A stretch of 45,705 nucleotides of DNA. Origin: Nostoc sp. FACHB-892. Lineage in GTDB: Bacteria; Cyanobacteriota; Cyanobacteriia; Cyanobacteriales; Nostocaceae. Made by a program: the position numbers and the translations under genes. Below are positions 13,709 through 23,460 of this stretch, one piece after another (positions within the stretch are counted from its first letter, which is position 1; the number at the start of each line of letters is the position of its first letter). Under the pieces are notes generated by a model. That model was not told the origin of the DNA, did no database searches, and saw only the letters and a list, made by a program, of their open reading frames with translations. The stretch spans positions 1-45,705 of the forward strand of contig NZ_JACJTR010000047.1 of assembly GCF_014698795.1 (NCBI RefSeq). Direction: 5' to 3'.

Positions 13709-14743
13709 ATGGATCGATCTCTAATATTACGGTGGACAAAGCGATTTTTGCTGGGCATAGGATGTTTTATCGTACTCACAGTTCTCGCTGGAGCCGGATT
13801 TGAGACCTTTATGCGATGGCAGGCAAGCCGCCAGTATCCAGTTTCAGGGAAGCTGGTGGACATTGGTGGACGAAAGATTCAGATAGACTGCCGAGGAAAG
13901 GGATCTCCCACCGTTGTGCTGGAATCTGGGCTTGATGCTTTCGGCTCACTCAGTTGGGCGACCGTACATGATGAAATAGCGCAGACGACCCGTGTGTGTG
14001 CGTATAGTCGGGCTGGTATCCTGTGGAGCGACCCAAGCACGGATACTTTTGATAGCAAAAATGTTGCTCAGGACTTGCATACCGCGCTCACCAAAGGTGG
14101 TGAAACTGCTCCTTGGGTTATGGTTGGTCATTCATTAGGCGGCCCATACATTATGATGTTTACGAGCCTCTACCAATCCGAGGTTGCCGGACTTGTCTTT
14201 GTTGATGCCTCCCATCCCGATCAAGTTGCGCCCCTGCGAAAAATAATAGGTAAGTCCCTAAATGCCGTACCATCTAGCCGCATTCTCCTGGCAGAAGCAT
14301 TGGCGAAAATTGGTTTAGTGCGACTGGGATCTATGGCTAACACACCCCCGAATCTGCCACCCTTAGTCAATCAAGTGGAGCAAGCCTATTTTGCTCAGAA
14401 CATTGGCTCGCTTTTGAAGGAAGTTCAGTCCAGTGGTACGGCGATCGCTGCTGCCGGACACTTCCGCCAACTGGGCGATCGCCCTTTAGTCGTATTGACC
14501 GCTATGAAAAAACTCTCGTCCGATGAACTCCAGAAGATGGGTATAAGCCAGGCGCAAGAAATGCAGATCCAAGCCCTCTGGAAGCAACTCCAAGCAGATC
14601 AAGCCACTTGGTCAACGCGCAGTCGGCACGAGATTGTTCCCGACGCATCCCACTATATCCAGTTTGATCGCCCAGACGTTGTCATTAAAGCGGTGCGTGA
14701 AGTGGTTATTAATGTGCGAAAGACTAAGGCGAAGAGTCAGTAA
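13709..14743 (+). CDS. Membrane-anchored alpha/beta hydrolase
   Basis: An alpha/beta-hydrolase of 344 residues from ATG 13709; a TTG start at 13667 would add 14. A single N-terminal membrane anchor (FLLGIGCFIVLTVLAGAGF) is followed by the hydrolase fold: IDCRGKGSPTVVLESGLDAFGSLSW (oxyanion region), the nucleophile elbow VGHSLGGP (Ser about residue 142 from ATG 13709), FVDASHPDQ, and the catalytic-His region PDASHYIQFDRPDVV. The aspartate probably lies in the RPLVVLTA region. The substrate is unknown; an ester or epoxide is possible. The upstream metallothionein-like gene ends 164 bp before. No operon partner lies downstream. Confidence 0.88.
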   Translation: MDRSLILRWTKRFLLGIGCFIVLTVLAGAGFETFMRWQASRQYPVSGKLVDIGGRKIQIDCRGKGSPTVVLESGLDAFGSLSWATVHDEIAQTTRVCAYSRAGILWSDPSTDTFDSKNVAQDLHTALTKGGETAPWVMVGHSLGGPYIMMFTSLYQSEVAGLVFVDASHPDQVAPLRKIIGKSLNAVPSSRILLAEALAKIGLVRLGSMANTPPNLPPLVNQVEQAYFAQNIGSLLKEVQSSGTAIAAAGHFRQLGDRPLVVLTAMKKLSSDELQKMGISQAQEMQIQALWKQLQADQATWSTRSRHEIVPDASHYIQFDRPDVVIKAVREVVINVRKTKAKSQ

Positions 14744-14775
14744 GGGGTACAGCCGGGAGCAGAAATCTTTGATCT

Positions 14776-15174
14776 TCAAAAGCTTATACTTAATACAAAG
14801 GCACCAGCGTAAGCAGGGTTTTTGAGGATTGAGATGATACAAGCCATGCTCGGCTTACGCCAGACAATATCGCCGAAGCGATTTCTTCGCGGCAGCAACA
14901 GCCCTTCACGGTTGAACGTCTCCAACACTTTGGATGCTGAGTTGCGTTGTCTAAAAATCTCAAACACTAAGTTAATTCGGTCAATCACTTCACGATTTGG
15001 GTGCTTGTTTACCACTCCGAATTCATTACGAACTAAACCCACGGGTAAGGTCAGTGCCAGTTCACCACGCTGGGCTTTGCTTAGAATCCCGGCATTTAAC
15101 CGCGAACGAATCGTATGCAACTCTACTTCTGAGATTTGTCCTTTGAGTCCCAGCAATAATCGACCATTGGCACT
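14776..15174 (-). pseudogene. Serine recombinase remnant
   Basis: A frame encoding SANGRLLLGLKGQISEVELHTIRSRL, the end of the catalytic domain and start of the recombinase domain of large serine recombinases. It continues to the typical KNPAYAGAFV, where homology stops and a stop codon follows five residues later. The catalytic serine region is missing upstream, where the frame closes at 15181, and the zinc ribbon and C-terminal domain are missing downstream. It is therefore a fragment of about 130 residues. It lies beside an intact tyrosine recombinase, so the region has probably hosted several integration events. Confidence 0.85.
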
Positions 15175-15306
15175 ACTTGGTCAGTAAGCATCTGGGTATA
15201 AAATTGCTCACAAAGCTCTCAATCCTTTCATTACTGAACTAATCGGTTCAGTTTAGCTATTTGGGGAATTCGCCAACAGTATCGGGATCTCGGCTCTATG
15301 CCACTT

Positions 15307-16269
15307 TCAGTCTGGAGAGCGCGGCTGCGTGTAACCAATATCCAATTTCTCCATCGCCTTACGCTTAGTCTCCTCACCCCGTCGGTCATACTTCCCTGTG
15401 GTTACAGGAGAAGCGTGTCCGGCTAATTTCTGCACCGTAACGATATCAACCCCCGCATCCAACAAGTCAGAACAAAACGTCCTTCTAAAATCATGGGGGC
15501 TAAACCTCTCAACCCCAGCCGACTCCGCCCGTTTTCGCACAATCATCAATATTGCCTGGGGAGTCATCCTTCGCCATTGCAACTCTCCCCCCTTGCGGAT
15601 GGGTAATAACAGAGGTCCCGGTTTGCGTGTGCGGAGTTTCAACCACTCTTCCACCGCTGCAATAGCACGGGCCGGCATATACACCGTACGGTCGGTTTCA
15701 TTCTTACTACCAATAATCTCCAACGCCCCGGTAGCTAAATCTACATCTTTCAAATGCAGGGCAACTACCTCAGCCCGTCGCAACCCACACCGCAGGATCG
15801 CAATTAACGCCGCATCCCTTACCCCCACAGGCGACTTGTCAGCTTGACAAATCCCCATTAGCGTCGTAATTTCATCAAGTTTTAGCGCCCTACCCTTAAG
15901 TCTTTTTTTTGCCTTTATAGACGGTAAATCTACTGCTTTCTGGTAGTCAGTTGCAGCCATCAAATCTAACTTAAACGCTTCAGTGAGTACCCTCCTTAAA
16001 GCACACAACATCTTATTTGCCGTTGCCGGGGCGTGTTTTTTCATCAAAGCAGACCTGACAGCAGCAGTATGTTGATAACGCAGCGATGCCCAGTTGAGAG
16101 TCATGTAATCACCGGAGTCGTTAGTCAACAAAGCCGCGATCGCATTGAGGGCTTGTTCCATAGTTGGTCTCGACCCAGGTGCAAGACTATCCAAGTACAC
16201 CGCTGCTGGATGAGCAGTCAGCGGTAATGGCTCCGTTAAAACCAGTGTCTTGACTACCCCTGGACGCAT
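15307..16269 (-). CDS. Tyrosine recombinase / integrase
   Basis: A 320-residue phage-integrase-family recombinase. The N-terminal SAM-like core-binding domain spans about residues 25-120. The catalytic domain shows the active-site Arg in LRCGLRRAEVVALHL, His-x-x-Arg in FSPHDFRRTF, the second His in KLAGHASPVTTGKY and the nucleophilic Tyr in GKYDRRGEE. All key residues are present, so it should be active. It could resolve plasmid multimers or integrate the plasmid. Proteins like this are common on cyanobacterial plasmids. The ATG is at 16269; the gene upstream on the same strand (16385-16942) is 115 bp away. Confidence 0.93.
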   Translation of the reverse strand: MRPGVVKTLVLTEPLPLTAHPAAVYLDSLAPGSRPTMEQALNAIAALLTNDSGDYMTLNWASLRYQHTAAVRSALMKKHAPATANKMLCALRRVLTEAFKLDLMAATDYQKAVDLPSIKAKKRLKGRALKLDEITTLMGICQADKSPVGVRDAALIAILRCGLRRAEVVALHLKDVDLATGALEIIGSKNETDRTVYMPARAIAAVEEWLKLRTRKPGPLLLPIRKGGELQWRRMTPQAILMIVRKRAESAGVERFSPHDFRRTFCSDLLDAGVDIVTVQKLAGHASPVTTGKYDRRGEETKRKAMEKLDIGYTQPRSPD

Positions 16270-16384
16270 TAATTTATCAGAACTAGACTTCTAGTAAACA
16301 ATCATCCCACGTAATACCCATCGCTTCTACTTAAAGTCAAGTGTTTGTTTGCATTTCTTTATAATTATTGAGTAGATATATTCT

Positions 16385-16942
16385 CTACCGTTGGGGGTGG
16401 TATAGTCCGTCCGAAGGATTCCATTCCCAACCCACGCTCATTGGATCGCGGTTACGAGACCAACTCAAAAATTCTTTGGCGCTCTTGTTTTCTCTTTCTG
16501 CAATTAAGCTTTGGGGGGTAACACCAAGTCTTGGGGCAAGACTAGAGTTTGTCCTGGGTTGTAATTCAACTTGTGTTTGTTGGTATGGGTATGATTGTCT
16601 TCTTTGTTTAGGTTGACTGTTGTATCGAGTTGATGAAATAGCCCGTTCGATTAACTCCAGTTTTTTGGTTATTGCTTCGAGTTTGGTTTCCACCAACTTA
16701 TCTCTATCAGCAAGATAGGATTCCAATTCCTCCAGCTTCTCCTGCAATTGCAAAACTTGTTTGCTACCTACTACAGCATCGATATCAATATTGCTATCAA
16801 ATGTTGCTACTAACTCCTCTAGGGCTTGCAGCAAGGCAATTGTATGCCCTTGCCGATGTAGCTTGGATAGTTGCCGAACTATCCCAATTAGTGGGACAGG
16901 CACGCGGATCATCTCGCTGGGTGGGGACTTTTGTTCAGCCAT
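16385..16942 (-). CDS. Cyanobacterial hypothetical protein with coiled coil
   Basis: A 185-residue protein. The N-terminus MIRVPVPLIGIVRQLSKLHRQG resembles the short strand-helix start of small cyanobacterial DNA-binding-like proteins. A predicted coiled coil follows (about residues 65-105, LQEKLEELESYLADRDKLVETKLEAI broken here only for length: QLQEKLEELE then LVETKLEAITKK). The middle is disordered and Q/S/P-rich (about 110-150), and the C-terminus AKEFLSWSRNRDPMSVGWEW is conserved-looking. Function unknown. It may be linked to the integrase downstream on the same strand. Confidence 0.7.
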   Translation of the reverse strand: MAEQKSPPSEMIRVPVPLIGIVRQLSKLHRQGHTIALLQALEELVATFDSNIDIDAVVGSKQVLQLQEKLEELESYLADRDKLVETKLEAITKKLELIERAISSTRYNSQPKQRRQSYPYQQTQVELQPRTNSSLAPRLGVTPQSLIAERENKSAKEFLSWSRNRDPMSVGWEWNPSDGLYHPQR

Positions 16943-17093
16943 TTGATATCAATTTCGATATCGACAAGCTGATTTTAAAAGTTATGGCGTGTCACCGGAA
17001 TTTACTGAGTATTAATCATATCCAACTGTTGTAATATTGTTACATATCGACATATCTTAGTCAGGCGATCGGGTCAATTTTGGGTTTGAAGGG

Positions 17094-17262
17094 GGAAGAA
17101 GCGATGTCTTCTCTACGAGACGCTTTCAGCGAACGAGAGGCTGCGCCCTAAGCGTAGCTATGCCGTAGGCTTTACGAGACGCACTAGCGAACGCGTCTAC
17201 GCACTCTCGCGCCCATGCCTTCATGCGATCGCCTCCGGCAAGGCGGAGCATCGTCGCACTTG
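17094..17262. repeat. Dispersed GC-rich cyanobacterial repeat cluster
   Basis: Non-coding cluster of short GC-rich repeats. A 44-base segment (17133-17176) is identical to 24590-24633, and the module around 17226-17258 (CTCCGGCAAGGCGGAGCATC) is almost the same as 35803-35834. These mobile-looking repeats are characteristic of heterocystous cyanobacterial genomes. The open frame 17126-17314 on the minus strand is made of this repeat and is not a gene. The rest of 16943-17303 shows nothing else. Confidence 0.85.
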
Positions 17263-17303
17263 ATCGAATAATCTGTTGTCTTCTCCTATAACCAAACTCT
17301 CTA

Positions 17304-20300
17304 TTATACCCCAATCAACTCTAGTAACGCCTCTGTCGATATCTTGCCACTGATATCAGTACCTTCTAGCAGACTGTCTGCTAAATCTCGTTTGTGATGA
17401 TGCAAATCCACAATCTTATCTTCAATAGTATCTTTCGCGACTAAGCGATAAATAGTCACCGGGCGTTGTTGACCGATACGATGGGCGCGGTCTGAGGCTT
17501 GGTCTTCTACGGCGGGATTCCACCAGGGGTCCATGTGGATGACGTAATCGGCAGCGGTGAGATTAAGTCCCGTACCCCCCGCCTTGAGGCTAATCAAAAA
17601 TACATCACCTGACCCAGCCTGAAAAGCATCCACCCGTTTTTTCCTTTCAGCGGCTGGGGTACTGCCATCTAAATACTGATAATTAATACCTTGCTTATCC
17701 AGATAATTGCGGATAATCTGCAAATGGTCAACAAACTGACTAAACACCAAAGCCTTATGACGATTCTCCAGTAAATCTCCCAGCACCTCAGCAAAAAGTT
17801 GCAATTTCGCGCTGGATAGTTGAGTGTCAGGCATCACGAGACTGGGATTACAACAAGCGCGGCGCAGTTTCATAATTTCTGCCAGCACTTGCAGATGTTT
17901 CTGACCAGCAGTTGCATCAGTTTCGGTCAGTTTAGATATTGCCTCACGGCGCAACGCTTCATAGAACGCCATTTCCTCCCGACTCAACTCTACGTGTAAC
18001 AGAATTTCAGTACGGGAGGGTAATTCTTCCAGCACTTGATTTTTGAGGCGACGTAACAGGAATGGTTGAATTAGTTTTTTGAGTTTGTTGCGTACAAGTT
18101 TATCCTGAAATTTCTCAATGGGGATAGCAAAACGTTGATTGAAGCTTTCAAAGGAACCCAGGAGCCCAGGATTGATAAAGCGGAATAAATTCCACAATTC
18201 GCCAAGGTGGTTCTCAATCGGAGTCCCAGTGGTAATTAGTTTAAAACTACCTTTGAGATTCATTGCAGCCTGGGAACGTTTGGTAGTCATATTTTTGATT
18301 GCCTGGGCTTCATCCAGGACAATCGTTTGCCACTGCACCTGAGAGAGCATTTGGGATACTTCTTCCTGCTGCAACAGACCATAGCTGCACACCAGCATAT
18401 CAAAAGGTTGTAAGGTAGAGAGGAGATTTTGGCGGTTTGCGCCTGCAAATTGCACAATATTCAGAGTAGGAGCAAATTTCTGCGCTTCACTCACCCAATT
18501 CATGCACACGGAAGTTGGGGCAACAATTAGGGTTGGCCCCTCATGGGCACGCATCAAGATAACAGCCAACGCCTGCACGGTCTTACCGAGTCCCATTTGG
18601 TCTGCCAAGCAGGCTCCCACACCCCAATGTGCCAACCGCGCCAGCCAATTGAATCCTTCCATTTGGTAGTCGCGCAGTTCTGCTTGGAAGGTAGAAGGGA
18701 GTTCCGGTTGCAGGCTTTGTACTTCCTTCAACCGCTGGATATGTGCCTTCCAGTGTTTATCTGCTTTTACCTTGCCTACCTCATCAACAAAATCCTCTAA
18801 GCCTAATGTTGCTAAGGGGTGAAAGCGAATACCTTTACTGTGCTTTTCTGAAAACGATCGCAATTCATCAAGACGTTTGCGAAAGGCTTGGGTTAAAGCC
18901 AAAAATTGACCATCTCCCAGGGGGATAAAACGACTGGGGGTTTTATCCAAGAGTTCTAAAAGTTGCTGCATATCCAGCACGAGGTCTTTATCCAGTTTCA
19001 ACTCGCCAGTAGCAGCAAACCAATCTTGCTGGCGTTGAATGGACATCTGAAAATCTTTGAGATCTGCTTGGTGCTTGACACGCAGTTTTTCTCCTTCCGG
19101 CCATTCCAGCACCACAGTATCCCCTAATGCTTGCAGTTCTAGTAGCAGTTCTAAACAGTCTTCTGGGTCTTCTATGAGCCATTCCCTATCTTGTTCTTCA
19201 GCACGAGTTAAGGTGGGACAGGCTTTTATGGCGGCATTGGCAAGTTGCTTTTCTTCCTGCAAATTACGTCTGGTTTGCAGCCGTTTACCTTCTATTTCTG
19301 CAATTACAGTTTCACCCCCTGTGCCAGGACGGTAATAGGGGCCACCTTGGGCAAAGGGGCGAGACAGCAAGGATACTTTCAATCCAGTATTGGCAGGTAA
19401 TAGGTGAATGTGGGGTATAGTCTGGGCTGGTACTTCTTCTGCGCCTTCTAATCCACCACCGATGTCAGAATGCACGGTGACGATGCCAGAGACGGCATTG
19501 ATGGCGGCTAAGACTTGCTTTTCGGCAGTAGCGGGGACGTTGAGCCGATTTTCCTTGCCGATAATCTCAGCGATGCGTCGGTGTTCGGCAGTAATTTCAA
19601 TTACCTTAATGCGGGTTGGGGTTTCTTTAATAGTGAGGATATTCTGTGATGGCTCTAGTTTGGGAGAAAATTCTAAAGATAGGCGATCTCGTCTGCCTTT
19701 TTTAACAATTAGTTCTGGTTCTCCCTTGACAATTTCTACGCGGGTGGTTGGTGCATCTTCCCAAAATACCAAGGGGTGTCCAATTAATGCAGAGATTGCC
19801 TTGGCGCTGAACGTGTACTCGGTTTTGCCGTGATAACCGTAGTCGTAGGAAGTAAATGTTTCAATGCAGCCACATACCCGCATATCCTGGGGTGTGAGAT
19901 AATCAAACTCACCCAGATTCCCGCTTAAACGTTTGATGGCTATCGGGCGACCTTTACTCCACTCACCTTTGGCGTTTACTTTTTGCTCCCGTGGTTGCAA
20001 GATACATTTGCTGGGATAGAAAGTAAGAAACCATGCCAAGCGCAGTTCTGTCTGAGCTTTTACTGGTGCTGGCGGTTCCTTCTGGAGATTTGCCAGTGCG
20101 TTTAAGCACATCTCCCAAGGTTCTTGTGGCTGCATCACGTCAACGATGCTGTCTATACCGATATCTTCGCCCAGGATTTCTGCTTGGGTTTCATAGCTAC
20201 TATTCGGTTTGAGTCGGGACAAGAGTTCTGCACTCTCCATCGCCAACCAGTGATAACCAGATGCTACAGCTTGTTGGTAGAATTCCTCTAACAACCTGGG

Positions 20301-21530
20301 CAGGTGCTTTTTGGCTCTGTCGGCATCTACCCAGTAATGGCAGAGGGCGAAAAACAGGGTTTCTAGGCTGTTGTGTTCTTCAGGGAATAGAATGCGGTTG
20401 CTGATGATGAATTCTTTTTGAGCGATGTCGCCTAATTGAACTTGCAGCAAGATTTTCAACTGTGCATAAATCGACCTCAGCCAATGGTCTGATTGACGTG
20501 CAAGCAGACTGGTGTAATCGAGTGCTTCTTGGAGACTGTCGCGCGAACCATCTTTGATTAGTGCCAAAATAAAAAACAAGCCGCCCATAGTGCTAAAATA
20601 CACCTGGCGCTTGCCTGTGGCTTTTTTGATGGCTTTGAGACCAGCAGTGTAATCAGCGATCGCTTGCTGATTATCGCCACGTAAAAAACTCAACCAACCC
20701 TTGTATACAAAGGCATTATCTTGATAATCATCGGATATGCAATCCAAACTCTGTTGTGCTTCTTGGATACAACCCCGCAGCAACAGTTGTTCTGTCAAAA
20801 TCAGGTGCAGGTAATCTGAGGAATGTTCACCTCTTGTAGCGCATTCTTCTTGTAGTAGGGTAAAGGCTTCATCTGCGGGAGAACATAAGAGTGCGGCATT
20901 GATGAGGATGATCGATATGCAGTTGTCATACAATTCTGATGGCAGGGTGCGAAACCAATCGGCATCGAATGGGTTAGTGCAAATCTGCTCGAAGATATTT
21001 TCTATAGATATCTTGTCTTTGCTGTTATTGTATCTGTTGTAATCTTCAATCTGTTTGTTAATGAAACTCAGGTTGTGGCTGTAAAGACCAATGCGGACTT
21101 CCCTGATAAATTGGCTTTCCCTTTGGAAATACAGTGGCCCATCTTGCCAACGAGCTTTTACTCCTAACTTGTCATGCACGGTTTTTGCCATGACTTCAAA
21201 ACATCCAGCTTTTACTGCCGAGCGAGTAGCAATCTCTACCAATAACGGATGGCATTGAGGCCCTTGACCGTGTTCTTGAACCAGCAAGCCTGCTGCTAGC
21301 AATCCATCGATATAGGGCTTTAATGTAGGGTTAGTGAAATACTTATAATTTTTATCGCGCGCACCGATGTAATTGAAACATTCCAAGAACGAAGTTCTGT
21401 TGATCGGTTCGTAAATTACTGAGAACAGTTGGACAATCTTTTCTTCTAGGGGTGGTAGCTGACGGTATGCTTGGGTGAGTTGCGTTTGTAGTTTTTGGTG
21501 ATCAGCCTCAGAATCGGTCATGGAAATCAT
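17304..21530 (-). CDS. SNF2-family helicase-like ATPase, 1408 residues
   Basis: The C-terminal third is a complete SNF2 motor: motif I DQMGLGKT (about residue 975), Ia LIVAPTSVCMNWV, motif II DEAQAIKN (about 1070), III ITTGTPIEN, IV LVFSQFVDHL, V GGTGLNLTAADYVIHMDPWWNPA, VI DRAHRIGQQRP (about 1347). The N-terminal about 900 residues are divergent: helical, repeat-like (TPR-like YKGWLSFLRGDNQQAIADYTAGL) up to about 480, then a beta-rich part before the motor. SNF2 enzymes of bacteria remodel protein-DNA or transcription complexes; similar large ones occur in cyanobacteria and in some defence loci. No nuclease or methylase partner is adjacent. The ATG at 21530 or 21521 could start it. Confidence 0.93.
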   Translation of the reverse strand: MISMTDSEADHQKLQTQLTQAYRQLPPLEEKIVQLFSVIYEPINRTSFLECFNYIGARDKNYKYFTNPTLKPYIDGLLAAGLLVQEHGQGPQCHPLLVEIATRSAVKAGCFEVMAKTVHDKLGVKARWQDGPLYFQRESQFIREVRIGLYSHNLSFINKQIEDYNRYNNSKDKISIENIFEQICTNPFDADWFRTLPSELYDNCISIILINAALLCSPADEAFTLLQEECATRGEHSSDYLHLILTEQLLLRGCIQEAQQSLDCISDDYQDNAFVYKGWLSFLRGDNQQAIADYTAGLKAIKKATGKRQVYFSTMGGLFFILALIKDGSRDSLQEALDYTSLLARQSDHWLRSIYAQLKILLQVQLGDIAQKEFIISNRILFPEEHNSLETLFFALCHYWVDADRAKKHLPRLLEEFYQQAVASGYHWLAMESAELLSRLKPNSSYETQAEILGEDIGIDSIVDVMQPQEPWEMCLNALANLQKEPPAPVKAQTELRLAWFLTFYPSKCILQPREQKVNAKGEWSKGRPIAIKRLSGNLGEFDYLTPQDMRVCGCIETFTSYDYGYHGKTEYTFSAKAISALIGHPLVFWEDAPTTRVEIVKGEPELIVKKGRRDRLSLEFSPKLEPSQNILTIKETPTRIKVIEITAEHRRIAEIIGKENRLNVPATAEKQVLAAINAVSGIVTVHSDIGGGLEGAEEVPAQTIPHIHLLPANTGLKVSLLSRPFAQGGPYYRPGTGGETVIAEIEGKRLQTRRNLQEEKQLANAAIKACPTLTRAEEQDREWLIEDPEDCLELLLELQALGDTVVLEWPEGEKLRVKHQADLKDFQMSIQRQQDWFAATGELKLDKDLVLDMQQLLELLDKTPSRFIPLGDGQFLALTQAFRKRLDELRSFSEKHSKGIRFHPLATLGLEDFVDEVGKVKADKHWKAHIQRLKEVQSLQPELPSTFQAELRDYQMEGFNWLARLAHWGVGACLADQMGLGKTVQALAVILMRAHEGPTLIVAPTSVCMNWVSEAQKFAPTLNIVQFAGANRQNLLSTLQPFDMLVCSYGLLQQEEVSQMLSQVQWQTIVLDEAQAIKNMTTKRSQAAMNLKGSFKLITTGTPIENHLGELWNLFRFINPGLLGSFESFNQRFAIPIEKFQDKLVRNKLKKLIQPFLLRRLKNQVLEELPSRTEILLHVELSREEMAFYEALRREAISKLTETDATAGQKHLQVLAEIMKLRRACCNPSLVMPDTQLSSAKLQLFAEVLGDLLENRHKALVFSQFVDHLQIIRNYLDKQGINYQYLDGSTPAAERKKRVDAFQAGSGDVFLISLKAGGTGLNLTAADYVIHMDPWWNPAVEDQASDRAHRIGQQRPVTIYRLVAKDTIEDKIVDLHHHKRDLADSLLEGTDISGKISTEALLELIGV

Positions 21531-21974
21531 TAGGCGTTACCTGTACTCATCCAAAATAATTAATACTGCCAGCTAGTGATTGAGAAGATTCTCAATTGTT
21601 GGACATAGTTGCGGGATTGTACTGTTATTGTCTCAGATTTGGAGGTATATGGAGATTGAGTAGACGACAGTTGTGATAAATCTTCGTACCTTTGTGGGAT
21701 TTAAGTCTACAACGTACCAGTTGTCTTTAGGCGATCGCGCTTCACGCTGCCTGCATCACCCCACTTTTTAAGCTAGACATTTTCGGGAAAGCCGTACCCA
21801 ATAAATTCGTATTGTTACTACCTTTTATTTAGTCAAATTTTAGGTGCGGTAATCCTGAATTTTATAAGTGAGATTAACCGTATTTTCAGTCATTGTATTT
21901 CGCCATATTCTAATAATCAAAGCAATGATAAATCCTGAAGTAAGTAAATAAAAAATTACAAATCGGAGAGAGTT
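21531..21974. other. Intergenic region upstream of hsp20
   Basis: 444 bp without a gene. One GCGATCGC lies near 21732. No CIRCE element (TTAGCACTC, N9, GAGTGCTAA) is present, so HrcA control of the hsp20 gene is not supported. The last 60 bp are very AT-rich, as expected for a promoter, and GGAGAGAG precedes the start codon. Confidence 0.5.
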
Positions 21975-22409
21975 ATGGTATTAGTACGCTACAACCCCTG
22001 GCAAGAATTGAACGCACTGCAACGTCAAATCGACTCCTTATTTGAAGATTTTCAAGCACCCACTTTGGCTAGAGCTATAGCAGCAGAACTACACGAAACC
22101 GAAGAAGCCGTACACTTGAAGCTGGAACTGCCTGGAATCGAGGCTAAGGATGTAGATATCGAAGTCACCGAGAATGCAGTGAAAGTGGTTGCCGAACGTA
22201 AAGAAGAAACTAAAACCGACAATAATGGTAAAACAAGAAGTGAATTTTACTACGGCAAGTTCCAACGAGTAATTCCCCTGACTGCTCGCATTCAAAATAC
22301 CAACGTCAAGGCAGAATATAAAGACGGTATTTTGAATTTGACTCTACCTAAAACCGAGCAAGAAAAAAATAAAGTCGTCAAAATTAACCTTGGGGAAGCT
22401 ACGGCATAG
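21975..22409 (+). CDS. Hsp20/alpha-crystallin small heat-shock protein
   Basis: A 144-residue class A small heat-shock protein: MVLVRYNPWQELNALQRQIDSLF at the N-terminus, then the alpha-crystallin domain (about residues 40-130, ELPGIEAKDVDIEVTENAVKV, FYYGKFQRVIPL, the A-x-x-x-n-G-v-L signature AEYKDGILNLTLPK). The C-terminal extension is KNKVVKINL, close to the I-x-I oligomer motif. It acts as an ATP-independent holdase for unfolding proteins in the cytoplasm. The ribosome-binding site GGAGAGAG lies six bases before ATG. The gene ends in a good rho-independent terminator (22460-22495) and is monocistronic. Confidence 0.96.
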   Translation: MVLVRYNPWQELNALQRQIDSLFEDFQAPTLARAIAAELHETEEAVHLKLELPGIEAKDVDIEVTENAVKVVAERKEETKTDNNGKTRSEFYYGKFQRVIPLTARIQNTNVKAEYKDGILNLTLPKTEQEKNKVVKINLGEATA

Positions 22410-22459
22410 AGTTGATATCAGTCAACAGGTATTCAACTAATCGTGTGACATGATGTTAA

Positions 22460-22495
22460 ACCTGGTTGAAATTTATCAACCAGGTATTTTATTTT
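22460..22495 (+). terminator. Rho-independent terminator of hsp20
   Basis: A perfect 10-bp stem ACCTGGTTGA / TCAACCAGGT (22460-22469 and 22476-22485) with a 6-base loop, followed by ATTTTATTTT. It lies 51 bp after the hsp20 stop. Confidence 0.88.
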
Positions 22496-22591
22496 AATAA
22501 ATACTTATTAAATTGCCTTAGTTGGAATAAAAAGTGCGATTGTAAGTTCGGCTAATTCGAGGTCAAGATAACGCAATAGCAGAGTAAGTTC

Positions 22592-23092
22592 ATGAGCGAA
22601 CAATTTGCCAGTCCGATGGATTTGCTGTTTGATGAAGAATCGTTGCTTTTGGGTATCGAAGCTGAGGATGCGGTAGGAGGTAACATCAGTGCTGGTTTAG
22701 ACTGGGGTTCTGCCATCGGTCAACTAATGCTTAACCCCGGATTGTTTAGTCGCCTAACTACTTTACGGGTTTCGCTCAACCGGGAAGTGCGCTTGCTACT
22801 CAACGATTGGAATTTGGGAACTGCGACTTCTGTTGCAACTTCTACAGCACGGGAACGCCTGCTCCAAAAGTTGAGAATGCCCACCCCTCAAGTACGAGAA
22901 CGCATCGAGGCTATTTTACTGAGGGATGAACTTTATGGCGAAGAGTTTATTTCCAACCGACAGGTGCTGCGCGAACTAATTCTTGTAATGCTGACACAAG
23001 AAGATTGGGAAACTATAGCAGCAGTTGCGGCAGATTCATTGAAAGTGCAAATTATGCACCAAGCCTCGGCTCTGGAAAATATCGGCGAATAA
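22592..23092 (+). CDS. Hypothetical cyanobacterial protein
   Basis: A 166-residue soluble, acidic, mostly helical protein that I do not recognise. The N-terminus is acidic (MDLLFDEESLLLGIEAEDAVGGN), followed by LDWGSAIGQLMLNPGLFSRLTTL, a basic helical centre (VSLNREVRLLLNDWN) and a C-terminal helical part (LREL ILVMLTQEDWETIAAVAADS). No signal peptide, membrane segment or catalytic motif is visible. It follows hsp20 on the same strand but after a terminator, so it probably has its own promoter. Confidence 0.65.
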   Translation: MSEQFASPMDLLFDEESLLLGIEAEDAVGGNISAGLDWGSAIGQLMLNPGLFSRLTTLRVSLNREVRLLLNDWNLGTATSVATSTARERLLQKLRMPTPQVRERIEAILLRDELYGEEFISNRQVLRELILVMLTQEDWETIAAVAADSLKVQIMHQASALENIGE

Positions 23093-23095
23093 ATA

Positions 23096-23337
23096 TCAAG
23101 ATTGTCCACCAAATCTAGCAATTAATTCCTCCCGTGACAACTGCATGAGTAATGGCGTAAATTCTTCAGGTGATAATGCTAATACTGGTTCAATAATTGC
23201 GCTTAATTCTTTATTTAATGAACCAAAACGAACTTGTAGTAAGTTTTCCACTACAAGACGTTCACCTTGTTGAATCCCTTCTTGTTTGGCTTGTTCTCGG
23301 TCTTGTTGATACAGTGGTTATAGCCGCATAATTAACT
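23096..23337 (-). pseudogene. C-terminal fragment of an Rpn/PD-(D/E)XK-type protein, decayed
   Basis: The sequence is closely similar to the 3' part of the gene at 23461-23892, so it is a second copy of that C-terminus (LLQVRFGSL, LSREELIARFG-like). A TAA replaces a glutamate codon (LEPLYQQ becomes L-stop-PLYQQ) near 23318. The upstream coding part is absent. Confidence 0.8.
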
Positions 23338-23460
23338 CCCAATCATCATGTAGCTGGAGTTGAATTAACCTTTAATTTCTAGCATAAAAAGCCGGAAATA
23401 TTATCCCCGATATGGCTATTTTTATGAATTGACAATGGGATATAACTGATAAATAAAATA

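Noticed and set aside
17126..17314. 62-codon minus-strand frame
   Set aside because: It is composed of the dispersed GC-rich repeat also found at 24590; no domain and no ribosome-binding site.
21531..21974. CIRCE heat-shock element upstream of hsp20
   Set aside because: No TTAGCACTC-N9-GAGTGCTAA or close variant was found.
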